Below are positions 11,031 through 25,400 of a stretch of 64,000 nt of DNA, piece by piece; the first letter of the stretch is position 1, and every line of letters begins with the position of its first letter. Made by a program: the position numbers and the translations under genes. The stretch is from the NCBI GenBank assembly GCA_039566865.1, contig CM076952.1:16264501-16328500 (forward strand), written 5' to 3'. The notes under the pieces were generated by a model. It was given only the letters and a program-made list of their open reading frames with translations. It was not told where the DNA came from and searched no databases. The DNA is from Aurelia coerulea (lineage: Eukaryota > Cnidaria > Scyphozoa > Semaeostomeae > Ulmaridae).

Positions 11031-14000
11031 TTATTTTAGATTCATGAATCAAATTCTTTTTGGCCACCGTAACGAAGATATACGCTAGACGGTGCTCTTT
11101 CAAATTCATGAATCAAATTCTTTTTGGCCACCATAACGAAGATATACGCTAGATGGTGCTCTTTCAAATTCATGAATCAAATTCTTTTTGGCCACCATAA
11201 CAAAGATATACGCTAGACGGTGCTCTTTCAAATTCATGACTCAAATTCTTTTTGGCCACAGTAACGAAGGTATACGCTAGACGGTGCTCTTTCAAATTCA
11301 TGAATCAAATTCTTTTTGGCCACCGTAACGAAGATATACTCTAGAGGGTGCTCTTTTAAATTCATAAATCAAATTCGTTTTGGCCACCGTAACGAAGATA
11401 TACCCTAGACGGTGCTCTTTCAAATTCAGGAATCAAATTCTTTTTGGCCACCGTAACGAAGATATACGCTAGACGGTGCTCTTTAAAATTCATGAATCAA
11501 ATTCTTTTTGGCCACCGTAACGAAGATATACGCTAGACGGTGCTCTTTCAAATTCATGAATCAAATTCTTTTTGGCCACCGTAATGAAAAAATACACTAG
11601 ACGGTGCTCTTTCAAATTCATAAATAAAATTCTCTTTGGCCACCGTAACGAAGGTATACGCTAGACGGTGCTCTTTCAAATTCATGAATCAAATACTTTT
11701 TGGCCACCATAACGAAGATATACGCTAGACGGTGCTCTTTCAAATTCATGAATCAAATTCTTTTTGGCCACAGTAACGAAGGTATACGCTAGACGGTGCT
11801 CTTTCAAATTCATGAATCAAATTCTTTTTGGCCACCGTAACGAAAAAATACGCCAGACGGTGCTCTTTTCAATTCATAAATCAAATTCGTTTTGGCCACC
11901 GTAACGAAGATATACGCTAGACGGTGCTCTTTCAAATTCATTAATTGAATTCTTTTTGGCCACCGTAACGAAGATATACGCTAGACGGTGCTCTTTTAAA
12001 TTCATAAATCAAATTCTTTTTGGCCACCGTAACGAAAAATAACGCCAGACGGTGCTCTTTTAAATTCATAAATCAAATTCACTTTGGTCACTGTAACGAA
12101 GATATACGCCAGACGGTGCTCTTTTAAATTCATAAATCAAAATCGTTTTGGCCACCGTAGCGAAGATATACGCTAAACGGTGCTCTTTTAAATTCATAAA
12201 TCAAATTCTTTTTGGCCACCGTAACGAAGATAAACGCCAGACGACGCTCTTTTAAATTCATAAATCAAATTCACTTTGGTCACTGTAACGAAGATATACG
12301 CCAGACGGTGCTCTTTTAAATTCATAAATCAAAATCGTTTTGGCCACCGTAGCGAAGATATACGCTAAACGGTGCTCTTTTAAATTCATAAATCAAATTC
12401 TTTTTGGCCACCGTAACGAAGATATACGCCAGACGGTGCTCTTTTAAATTCATAAATCAAATTCACTTTGGTCACTGTAACGAAGATATACGCCAGACGG
12501 TGCTCTTTTAAATTCATAAATCAAATTCTTTTTGGCCACTGTAATGAAAAAATACGCTAGACGGTGCTCTTTCAAATTCATTAATTGAATTCTTTTTGGC
12601 CACCATAACAAAGATATACGCCAGACGGTGCTCTTTTAAATTCATGAATCAAAATCGTTTTGGCCACCGTAGCGAAGATATACGCTAAACGGTGCTCTTT
12701 CGAATTCATGAATCAAATTCTTTTTGGCCACCGTAACGAAAAGATACGCAATACAGTGCTCTTTCAAATTCACTATTTGAATTCTTTTTGCCCACCATAA
12801 CGAAGATATACGCCAGACGGTGCTCTTTTAAATTCATAAATTGAATTCTTTTTGGCCACCATAACTAAAATATACGCTAGACGGTGCTCTTTTAAATTAA
12901 TAAATCAAATTCGTTTTGGCCACTGTAACGAAAATATACGCTAGACGGTGTTATTTTAGATTCATGAATCAAATTCTTTTTGGCCACCGTAACGAAGATA
13001 TACGCTAGACGGTGCTCTTTCAAATTCATGAATCAAATTCTTTTTGGCCACCATAACGAAGATATACGCTAGATGGTGCTCTTTCAAATTCATAAATCAA
13101 ATTCTTTTTGGCCACAATAACAAAGATATACGCTAGACGGTGCTCTTTCAAATTCATGACTCAAATTCTTTTTGGCCACAGTAACGAAGGTATACGCTAG
13201 ACGGTGCTCTTTCAAATTCATGAATCAAATTCTTTTTGGCCACCGTAACGAAGATATACTCTAGAGGGTGCTCTTTTAAATTCATAAATCAAATTCGTTT
13301 TGGCCACCGTAACGAAGATATACCCTAGACGGTGCTCTTTCAAATTCAGGAATCAAATTCTTTTTGGCCACCGTAACGAAGATATACGCTAGACGGTGCT
13401 CTTTAAAATTCATGAATCAAATTCTTTTTGGCCACCGTAACGAAGATATACGCTAGACGGTGCTCTTTCAAATTCATGAATCAAATTCTTTTTGGCCACC
13501 GTAACGAAGATATACGCTAGACGGTGCTCTTTCAAATTCATTAATTGAATTCTTTTTGGCCACCGTAACGAAGATATACGCTAAACGGTGCTCTTTTAAA
13601 TTCATCAATCAAATTCTTTTTGGCCACCGTAACGAAAAAATACGCTAGACGGTGCTCTTTCAAATTCATTAATTGAATTCTTTTTGGCCACCGTAACGAA
13701 GATATACGCTAAACGGTGCTCTTTCGAATTCATGAATCAAATTCCTTTTGGCCACCGTAACGAAAAAATACGCAATACAGTGCTCTTTCAAATTCATTAT
13801 TTGAATTTCTTTTTGGCCACCATAACGAAGATATACGCCAGACGGTGCTCTTTCAAATTCATAAATCAAATTCGTTTTGGCCACCGTAACGAAGATATAC
13901 GCCAGACGGTGCTCTTTTAAATTCATAAATCAAAATCGTTTTGGCCACCGTAACGAAAATATACGACATACGGTGCTCTTTTAAATTCATCAATCAAATT

Positions 14001-17000
14001 CTTTTTGGCCACCGTAACGAAAAAATACGCTAGTCGGTGCTCTTTCAAATTCATTAATTGAATTCTTTTTGGTCACCATAACAAAGATATACGCCAGACG
14101 GTGCTCTTTCAAATTCATAAATCAAATTCGTTTTGGCCACCGTAACGAAGATATACGCCACACGGTGCTCTTTTAAATTCATAAATCAAAATCGTTTTGG
14201 CCACCGTAACGAAGATATACGACATACGGTGCTCTTTTAAATTCATCAATCAAATTCTTTTTGGCCACCGTAACGAAAAAATACGCTAGACGGTGCTCTT
14301 TCAAATTCATTAATTGAATTCTTTTTGGTCACCATAACAAAGATATACGCCAGACGGTGCTCTTTTAAATTCATAAATCAAATTTGTTTTGGCCACCGTA
14401 ACGAAGATATATGCTAGACGGTGCTCTTTTAAATTCATGAATCAAATTCTTTTTGGCCACCGTAACGAAAATATACGCTAGACGGTGCTCTTTCAAATTC
14501 CTAAATCAAATTCTTCTTGGCCACCGTAACGAAAAAATACGCTAGACGGTGCTCTTTCAAATTCATGAATCAAATTCTTTTTGGCCACCGTAACGAAAAA
14601 ATACGCTAGACCTAGCTCTTTCAAATTCATTAATTTGAATTCTTTTTGACCACCGCAACGAAGATATATGCTAGACAGTGCTCTTTTAAATTCATAAATC
14701 AAATTAGTTTTGGACACCGTAACGAAGATATACGCTAGACGGTGCTCTTTCAAATTCATTAATTGAATTCTTTTTGGCCACCATAACTAAAATATACGCT
14801 AGACGGTGCTCTTTTAAATTAATAAATCAAATTCGTTTTGGCCACTGTAACGAAAATATACGCTAGACGGTGTTATTTTAGATTCATGAATCAAATTCTT
14901 TTTGGCCACCGTAACGAAGATATACGCTAGACGGTGCTCTTTCAAATTCATGAATCAAATTCTTTTTGGCCACCATAACGAAGATATACGCTAGATGGTG
15001 CTCTTTCAAATTCATAAATCAAATTCTTTTTGGCCACCATAACAAAGATATACGCTAGACGGTGCTCTTTCAAATTCATGACTCAAATTCTTTTTGGCCA
15101 CAGTAACGAAGGTATACGCTAGACGGTGCTCTTTCAAATTCATGAATCAAATTCTTTTTGGCCACCGTAACGAAGATATACTCTAGAGGGTGCTCTTTTA
15201 AATTCATAAATCAAATTCGTTTTGGCCACCGTAACGAAGATATACCCTAGACGGTGCTCTTTCAAATTCAGGAATCAAATTCTTTTTGGCCACCGTAACG
15301 AAGATATACGCTAGACGGTGCTCTTTAAAATTCATGAATCAAATTCTTTTTGGCCACCGTAACGAAGATATACGCTAGACGGTGCTCTTTCAAATTCATG
15401 AATCAAATTCTTTTTGGCCACCGTAATGAAAAAATACACTAGACGGTGCTCTTTCAAATTCATAAATAAAATTCTCTTTGGCCACCGTAACGAAGATATA
15501 CGCTAGACGGTGCTCTTTCAAATTCATGAATCAAATTCTTTTTGGCCACCATAACGAAGATATACGCTAGACGGTGCTCTTTCAAATTCATGAATCAAAT
15601 TCTTTTTGGCCACAGTAACGAAGGTATACGCTAGACGGTGCTCTTTCAAATTCATGAATCAAATTCTTTTTGGCCACCGTAACGAAAAAATACGCCAGAC
15701 GGTGCTCTTTTCAATTCATAAATCAAATTCGTTTTGGCCACCGTAACGAAGATATACGCTAGACGGTGCTCTTTCAAATTCATTAATTGAATTCTTTTTG
15801 GCCACCGTAACGAAGATATACGCTAGACGGTGCTCTTTTAAATTCATAAATCAAATTCTTTTTGGCCACCGTAACGAAAAATAACGCCAGACGGTGCTCT
15901 TTTAAATTCATAAATCAAATTCACTTTGGTCACTGTAACGAAGATATACGCCAGACGGTGCTCTTTTAAATTCATAAATCAAAATCGTTTTGGCCACCGT
16001 AGCGAAGATATACGCTAAACGGTGCTCTTTTAAATTCATAAATCAAATTCTTTTTGGCCACCGTAACGAAGATAAACGCCAGACGACGCTCTTTTAAATT
16101 CATAAATCAAATTCACTTTGGTCACTGTAACGAAGATATACGCCAGACGGTGCTCTTTTAAATTCATAAATCAAAATCGTTTTGGCCACCGTAGCGAAGA
16201 TATACGCTAAACGGTGCTCTTTTAAATTCATAAATCAAATTCTTTTTGGCCACCGTAACGAAGATATACGCCAGACGGTGCTCTTTTAAATTCATAAATC
16301 AAATTCACTTTGGTCACTGTAACGAAGATATACGCCAGACGGTGCTCTTTTAAATTCATAAATCAAATTCTTTTTGGCCACTGTAATGAAAAAATACGCT
16401 AGACGGTGCTCTTTCAAATTCATTAATTGAATTCTTTTTGGCCACCATAACAAAGATATACGCCAGACGGTGCTCTTTTAAATTCATGAATCAAAATCGT
16501 TTTGGCCACCGTAGCGAAGATATACGCTAAACGGTGCTCTTTCGAATTCATGAATCAAATTCTTTTTGGCCACCGTAACGAAAAGATACGCAATACAGTG
16601 CTCTTTCAAATTCACTATTTGAATTCTTTTTGCCCACCATAACGAAGATATACGCCAGACGGTGCTCTTTTAAATTCATAAATTGAATTCTTTTTGGCCA
16701 CCATAACTAAAATATACGCTAGACGGTGCTCTTTTAAATTAATAAATCAAATTCGTTTTGGCCACTGTAACGAAAATATACGCTAGACGGTGTTATTTTA
16801 GATTCATGAATCAAATTCTTTTTGGCCACCGTAACGAAGATATACGCTAGACGGTGCTCTTTCAAATTCATGAATCAAATTCTTTTTGGCCACCATAACG
16901 AAGATATACGCTAGATGGTGCTCTTTCAAATTCATAAATCAAATTCTTTTTGGCCACAATAACAAAGATATACGCTAGACGGTGCTCTTTCAAATTCATG

Positions 17001-18714
17001 ACTCAAATTCTTTTTGGCCACAGTAACGAAGGTATACGCTAGACGGTGCTCTTTCAAATTCATGAATCAAATTCTTTTTGGCCACCGTAACGAAGATATA
17101 CTCTAGAGGGTGCTCTTTTAAATTCATAAATCAAATTCGTTTTGGCCACCGTAACGAAGATATACCCTAGACGGTGCTCTTTCAAATTCAGGAATCAAAT
17201 TCTTTTTGGCCACCGTAACGAAGATATACGCTAGACGGTGCTCTTTAAAATTCATGAATCAAATTCTTTTTGGCCACCATAACGAAGATATACGCTAGAC
17301 GGTGCTCTTTCAAATTCATGAATCAAATTCTTCTTGGCCACCGTAACGAAGATATACGCTAGACGGTGCTCTTTCAAATTCATTAATTGAATTCTTTTTG
17401 GCCACCGTAACGAAGATATACGCTAAACGGTGCTCTTTTAAATTCATCAATCAAATTCTTTTTGGCCACCGTAACGAAAAAATACGCTAGACGGTGCTCT
17501 TTCAAATTCATTAATTGAATTCTTTTTGGCCACCGTAACGAAGATATACGCTAAACGGTGCTCTTTCGAATTCATGAATCAAATTCCTTTTGGCCACCGT
17601 AACGAAAAAATACGCAATACAGTGCTCTTTCAAATTCATTATTTGAATTTCTTTTTGGCCACCATAACGAAGATATACGCCAGACGGTGCTCTTTCAAAT
17701 TCATAAATCAAATTCGTTTTGGCCACCGTAACGAAGATATACGCCAGACGGTGCTCTTTTAAATTCATAAATCAAAATCGTTTTGGCCACCGTAACGAAA
17801 ATATACGACATACGGTGCTCTTTTAAATTCATCAATCAAATTCTTTTTGGCCACCGTAACGAAAAAATACGCTAGTCGGTGCTCTTTCAAATTCATTAAT
17901 TGAATTCTTTTTGGTCACCATAACAAAGATATACGCCAGACGGTGCTCTTTCAAATTCATAAATCAAATTCGTTTTGGCCACCGTAACGAAGATATACGC
18001 CAGACGGTGCTCTTTTAAATTCATAAATCAAAATCGTTTTGGCCACCGTAACGAAGATATACGACATACGGTGCTCTTTTAAATTCATCAATCAAATTCT
18101 TTTTGGCCACCGTAACGAAAAAATACGCTAGACGGTGCTCTTTCAAATTCATTAATTGAATTCTTTTTGGTCACCATAACAAAGATATACGCCAGACGGT
18201 GCTCTTTTAAATTCATAAATCAAATTTGTTTTGGCCACCGTAACGAAGATATATGCTAGACGGTGCTCTTTTAAATTCATGAATCAAATTCTTTTTGGCC
18301 ACCGTAACGAAAATATACGCTAGACGGTGCTCTTTCAAATTCCTAAATCAAATTCTTCTTGGCCACCGTAACGAAAAAATACGCTAGACGGTGCTCTTTC
18401 AAATTCATGAATCAAATTCTTTTTGGCCACCGTAACGAAAAAATACGCTAGAGCTAGCTCTTTCAAATTCATTAATTTGAATTCTTTTTGACCACCGCAA
18501 CGAAGATATATGCTAGACAGTGCTCTTTTAAATTCATAAATCAAATTAGTTTTGGACACCGTAACGAAGATATACGCTAGACGGTGCTCTTTCAAATTCA
18601 TTAATTGAATTCTTTTTGGCCACCATAACTAAAATATACGCTAGACGGTGCTCTTTTAAATTAATAAATCAAATTCGTTTTGGCCACTGTAACGAAAATA
18701 TACGCTAGACGGTG
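11031..18714. repeat. Two tandem 3,842-bp higher-order repeat units (60 monomers each)
   Basis: From 11,031 two consecutive 3,842-bp units each combine a 1,920-bp half and a 1,922-bp half that differ in their monomer order. A second rare variant, AGACCTAGCT, sits at 10,767, 14,608 and (mutated) 18,450, spaced 3,841 and 3,842. Copies in register differ only at scattered bases. A further 1,920-bp and then a 1,856-bp half follow, up to 22,490. This suggests the unit order B-A-B-A-B-A-A', with the first B cut by the array edge. Confidence 0.9.
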
Positions 18715-21700
18715 TTATTTTAGATTCATGAATCAAATTCTTTTTGGCCACCGTAACGAAGATATACGCTAGACGGTGCTCTTTCAAATTCATGAATCAA
18801 ATTCTTTTTGGCCACCATAACGAAGATATACGCTAGATGGTGCTCTTTCAAATTCATGAATCAAATTCTTTTTGGCCACCATAACAAAGATATACGCTAG
18901 ACGGTGCTCTTTCAAATTCATGACTCAAATTCTTTTTGGCCACAGTAACGAAGGTATACGCTAGACGGTGCTCTTTCAAATTCATGAATCAAATTCTTTT
19001 TGGCCACCGTAACGAAGATATACTCTAGAGGGTGCTCTTTTAAATTCATAAATCAAATTCGTTTTGGCCACCGTAACGAAGATATACCCTAGACGGTGCT
19101 CTTTCAAATTCAGGAATCAAATTCTTTTTGGCCACCGTAACGAAGATATACGCTAGACGGTGCTCTTTAAAATTCATGAATCAAATTCTTTTTGGCCACC
19201 GTAACGAAGATATACGCTAGACGGTGCTCTTTCAAATTCATGAATCAAATTCTTTTTGGCCACCGTAATGAAAAAATACACTAGACGGTGCTCTTTCAAA
19301 TTCATAAATAAAATTCTCTTTGGCCACCGTAACGAAGATATACGCTAGACGGTGCTCTTTCAAATTCATGAATCAAATTCTTTTTGGCCACCGTAACGAA
19401 GATATACGCTAGACGGTGCTCTTTCAAATTCATGAATCAAATTCTTTTTGGCCACAGTAACGAAGGTATACGCTAGACGGTGCTCTTTCAAATTCATGAA
19501 TCAAATTCTTTTTGGCCACCGTAACGAAAAAATACGCCAGACGGTGCTCTTTTCAATTCATAAATCAAATTCGTTTTGGCCACCGTAACGAAGATATACG
19601 CTAGACGGTGCTCTTTCAAATTCATTAATTGAATTCTTTTTGGCCACCGTAACGAAGATATACGCTAGACGGTGCTCTTTTAAATTCATAAATCAAATTC
19701 TTTTTGGCCACCGTAACGAAAAATAACGCCAGACGGTGCTCTTTTAAATTCATAAATCAAATTCACTTTGGTCACTGTAACGAAGATATACGCCAGACGG
19801 TGCTCTTTTAAATTCATAAATCAAAATCGTTTTGGCCACCGTAGCGAAGATATACGCTAAACGGTGCTCTTTTAAATTCATAAATCAAATTCTTTTTGGC
19901 CACCGTAACGAAGATAAACGCCAGACGACGCTCTTTTAAATTCATAAATCAAATTCACTTTGGTCACTGTAACGAAGATATACGCCAGACGGTGCTCTTT
20001 TAAATTCATAAATCAAAATCGTTTTGGCCACCGTAGCGAAGATATACGCTAAACGGTGCTCTTTTAAATTCATAAATCAAATTCTTTTTGGCCACCGTAA
20101 CGAAAAATAACGCCAGACGGTGCTCTTTTAAATTCATAAATCAAATTCACTTTGGTCACTGTAACGAAGATATACGCCAGACGGTGCTCTTTTAAATTCA
20201 TAAATCAAATTCTTTTTGGCCACTGTAACGAAAAAATACGCTAGACGGTGCTCTTTCAAATTCATTAATTGAATTCTTTTTGGCCACCATAACAAAGATA
20301 TACGCCAGACGGTGCTCTTTTAAATTCATAAATCAAAATCGTTTTGGCCACCGTAGCGAAGATATACGCTAAACGGTGCTCTTTCGAATTCATGAATCAA
20401 ATTCTTTTTGGCCACCGTAACGAAAAGATACGCAATACAGTGCTCTTTCAAATTCACTATTTGAATTCTTTTTGCCCACCATAACGAAGATATACGCCAG
20501 ACGGTGCTCTTTTAAATTCATAAATTGAATTCTTTTTGGCCACCATAACTAAAATATACGCTAGACGGTGCTCTTTTAAATTAATAAATCAAATTCGTTT
20601 TGGCCACTGTAACGAAAATATACGCTAGACGGTGTTATTTTAGATTCATGAATCAAATTCTTTTTGGCCACCGTAACGAAGATATACGCTAGACGGTGCT
20701 CTTTCAAATTCATGAATCAAATTCTTTTTGGCCACCATAACGAAGATATACGCTAGATGGTGCTCTTTCAAATTCATGAATCAAATTCTTTTTGGCCACC
20801 ATAACAAAGATATACGCTAGACGGTGCTCTTTCAAATTCATGACTCAAATTCTTTTTGGCCACAGTAACGAAGGTATACGCTAGACGGTGCTCTTTCAAA
20901 TTCATGAATCAAATTCTTTTTGGCCACCGTAACGAAGATATACTCTAGAGGGTGCTCTTTTAAATTCATAAATCAAATTCGTTTTGGCCACCGTAACGAA
21001 GATATACCCTAGACGGTGCTCTTTCAAATTCAGGAATCAAATTCTTTTTGGCCACCGTAACGAAGATATACGCTAGACGGTGCTCTTTAAAATTCATGAA
21101 TCAAATTCTTTTTGGCCACCGTAACGAAGATATACGCTAGACGGTGCTCTTTCAAATTCATGAATCAAATTCTTTTTGGCCACCGTAATGAAAAAATACA
21201 CTAGACGGTGCTCTTTCAAATTCATAAATAAAATTCTCTTTGGCCACCGTAACGAAGATATACGCTAGACGGTGCTCTTTCAAATTCATGAATCAAATAC
21301 TTTTTGGCCACCATAACGAAGATATACGCTAGACGGTGCTCTTTCAAATTCATGAATCAAATTCTTTTTGGCCACAGTAACGAAGGTATACGCTAGACGG
21401 TGCTCTTTCAAATTCATGAATCAAATTCTTTTTGGCCACCGTAACGAAAAAATACGCCAGACGGTGCTCTTTTCAATTCATAAATCAAATTCGTTTTGGC
21501 CACCGTAACGAAGATATACGCTAGACGGTGCTCTTTCAAATTCATTAATTGAATTCTTTTTGGCCACCGTAACGAAGATATACGCTAGACGGTGCTCTTT
21601 TAAATTCATAAATCAAATTCTTTTTGGCCACCGTAACGAAAAATAACGCCAGACGGTGCTCTTTTAAATTCATAAATCAAATTCACTTTGGTCACTGTAA

Positions 21701-22490
21701 CGAAGATATACGCCAGACGGTGCTCTTTTAAATTCATAAATCAAAATCGTTTTGGCCACCGTAGCGAAGATATACGCTAAACGGTGCTCTTTTAAATTCA
21801 TAAATCAAATTCTTTTTGGCCACCGTAACGAAGATAAACGCCAGACGACGCTCTTTTAAATTCATAAATCAAATTCACTTTGGTCACTGTAACGAAGATA
21901 TACGCCAGACGGTGCTCTTTTAAATTCATAAATCAAAATCGTTTTGGCCACCGTAGCGAAGATATACGCTAAACGGTGCTCTTTTAAATTCATAAATCAA
22001 ATTCTTTTTGGCCACCGTAACGAAAAAAAACGCCAGACGGTGCTCTTTTAAATTCATAAATCAAATTCCCTTTGGTCACTGTAACGAAGATATACGCCAG
22101 ACGGTGCTCTTTTAAATTCATAAATCAAATTCTTTTTGGCCACTGTAACGAAAAAATACGCTAGACGGTGCTCTTTCAAATTCATTAATTGAATTCTTTT
22201 TGGCCACCATAACAAAGATATACGCCAGACGGTGCTCTTTTAAATTCACAAATCAAAATCGTTTTGGCCACCGTAGCGAAGATATACGCTAAACGGTGCT
22301 CTTTCGAATTCATGAATCAAATTCTTTTTGGCCACCGTAACGAAAAGATACGCAATACAGTGCTCTTTCAAATTCACTATTTGAATTCTTTTTGGCCACC
22401 ATAACGAAGATATACGCCAGACGGTGCTCTTTTAAATTAATAAATCAAATTCGCTTTGGCCATTGTAACGAAAATATACGCTAGACGGTG

Positions 22491-25400
22491 TTATTTTAAA
22501 TTCATGAATCAAATTCTTTTTGGCCACCGTAACGAAGATATACGCTAGACGGTGCTCTTTCAAATTCATGAATCAAATTCTTTTTGGCCACCATAACGAA
22601 GATATACGCTAGACGGTGCTCTTTCAAATTCATGAATCAAATTCTTTTTGGCCACCGTAACGAAGATATACTCTAGAGGGTACTCTTTTAAATTCATAAA
22701 TCAAATTCGTTTTTGCCACCGTAACGAAGATATACGCTAGACGGTGCTCTTTTAAATTCATGAATCAAATTCTTTTTGGCCACCGTAACGAAAATATACG
22801 CTAGACGGTGCTCTTTCAAATTCCTGAATCAAATTCTTGTTGGCCACCGTAACGAATAAATACGCTGGACGGTGCTCTTTCAAATTCATGAATCAAATTC
22901 TTTTTGGCAACCGTAACGAAAAAATACGCTAGACCTAGCTCTTTCAAATTCATTAATTGAATTCTTTTTGACCACCGCAACGAAGATATATGCTAGACAG
23001 TGCTCTTTCAAATTCATGAATCAAATTAGTTTTGGCCACCGTAACGAAGATATACTCTAGACGGTTCACTTTCAAATTCATTAATTGAATTCTTTTTGGC
23101 CACCGTAACGAAGATATACGCAAGACGGTGCTCTTTTAAATTCATAAATCAAATTCGTTTTGGCCACCGTAACAAAGATATACTCTAGATGGTGCTCTTT
23201 TAAATTCATAAATCAAATTCGTTTTGGCCACCGTAACGAAGATATACGCTAGACGGTGCTCTTTCAAATTCATTAATCAAATTCTTTTTGGCCACCGTAA
23301 CGAAGATATACGCTAGACGGTGCTCTTTCAAATTCCTGAATCAAATTCTTGCTGGCCACCGTAACGAATAAATACGCTGGACGGTGCTCTTTCAAATTCA
23401 TGAATCAAATTCTTTTTGGCAACCGTAACGAAAAAATACGCTAGACCTAGCTCTTTCAAATTCATTAATTGAATTCTTTTTGACCACCGCAACGAAGATA
23501 TATGCTAGACAGTGCTCTTTCAAATTCATGAATCAAATTAGTTTTGGCCACCGTAACGAAGATATACTCTAGACGGTTCTCTTTCAAATTCATTAATTGA
23601 ATTCTTTTTGGCCACCGTAACGAAGATATACGCAAGACGGTGCTCTTTTAAATTCATAAATCAAATTCGTTTTGGCCACCGTAACAAAGATATACTCTAG
23701 ATGGTGCTCTTTTAAATTCATAAATCAAATTCGTTTTGGCCACCGTAACGAAGATATACGCTAGACGGTGCTCTTTCAAATTCATTAATCAAATTCTTTT
23801 TGGCCACCGTAACGAAGATATACGCTAGACGGTGCTCTTTCAAATTCATGAATTAAATTCTTTTTGGCCACCATAACGAAGATATACGCTAGACGGTGCT
23901 CTTTCAAATTCATGAATCAAATTCTTTTTGGCTACCATAACGAAGATATACGCTAGACGGTGCTCTTTCAAATTCATGAATCAAATTCTTTTTGGCCACA
24001 GTAACGAAGGTATACGCTAGACGGTGCTCTTTCAAATTCATGAATCAAATTCTTTTTGGCCACCGTAACGAAGATATACTCTAGATGGTGCTCTTTTAAA
24101 TTCATAAATCAAATTCGTTTTGGCCACCGTAACGAAGATATACGCTAGACGGTGTTCTTTCAAATTCATGAATCAAATTCTTTTTGGCCACCGTAACGAA
24201 GATATACGCTAGACGGTGCTCTTTCAAATTCATGAATCAAATTCTTTTTGGCCACCATAACGAAGATATACGCTAGACGGTGCTCTTTCAAATTCATGAA
24301 TCAAATTCTTTTTGGCCACAGTAACGAAGGTATACGCTAGACGGTGCTCTTTCAAATTCATGAATCAAATTCTTTTTGGCCACCGTAACGAAAAAATACG
24401 CCAGATGGTGCTCTTTTAAATTTATAAATCAAATTCGTTTTGGCCACCGTAACGAAAAAATACGCTAGACCTAGCTCTTTCAAATTCATTAATTGAATTC
24501 TTTTTGACCACCGCAACGAAGATATATGCTAGACAGTGCTCTTGTAAATTCATAAATCAAATTAGTTTTGGCCACCGTAACGAAGATATACTCTAGACGG
24601 TTCTCTTTCAAATTCATTAATTGAATTCTTTTTGGCTACCGTAACGAAGATATACGCTAGACGGTGCTCTTTTAAATTCATAAATCAAATTCTTTTTGGC
24701 CACCGTAACGAAGATATACGCTAGACGGTGCTCTTTCAAATTCATGAATCAAATTCTTTTTGGCCACCGTAACGAAGATATACGCTAGACGGTGCTCTTT
24801 CAAATTCATGAATCAAATTCTTTTTGGCCACCATAACGAAGATATACGCTAGACGGTGCTCTTTCAAATTCATGAATCAAATTCTTTTTGGCCACCGTAA
24901 CGAAGATATACGCTAGACGGTGCTCTTTCAAATTCATGAATTAAATTCTTTTTGGCCACCATAACAAAGATATACGCTAGACGGTGCTCTTTCAAATTTA
25001 TAAATCAAATTCGTTTTGGCCACCGTAACGAAAAAATACGCTAGACCTAGCTCTTTCAAATTCATTAATTGAATTCTTTTTGACCACCGCAACGAAGATA
25101 TATGCTAGACAGTGCTCTTGTAAATTCATAAATCAAATTAGTTTTGGCCACCGTAACGAAGATATACTCTAGACGGTTCTCTTTCAAATTCATTAATTGA
25201 ATTCTTTTTGGCCACCGTAACGAAGATATACGCAAGACGGTGCTCTTTTAAATTCATAAATCAAATTCGTTTTGGCCACCGTAACGAAGATATACGCTAG
25301 ACGGTGCTCTTTCAAATTCATGAATCAAATTCTTTTTGGCCACCGTAACGAAGATATACGCTAGATGGTGCTCTTTCAAATTCATGAATCAAATTCTTTT

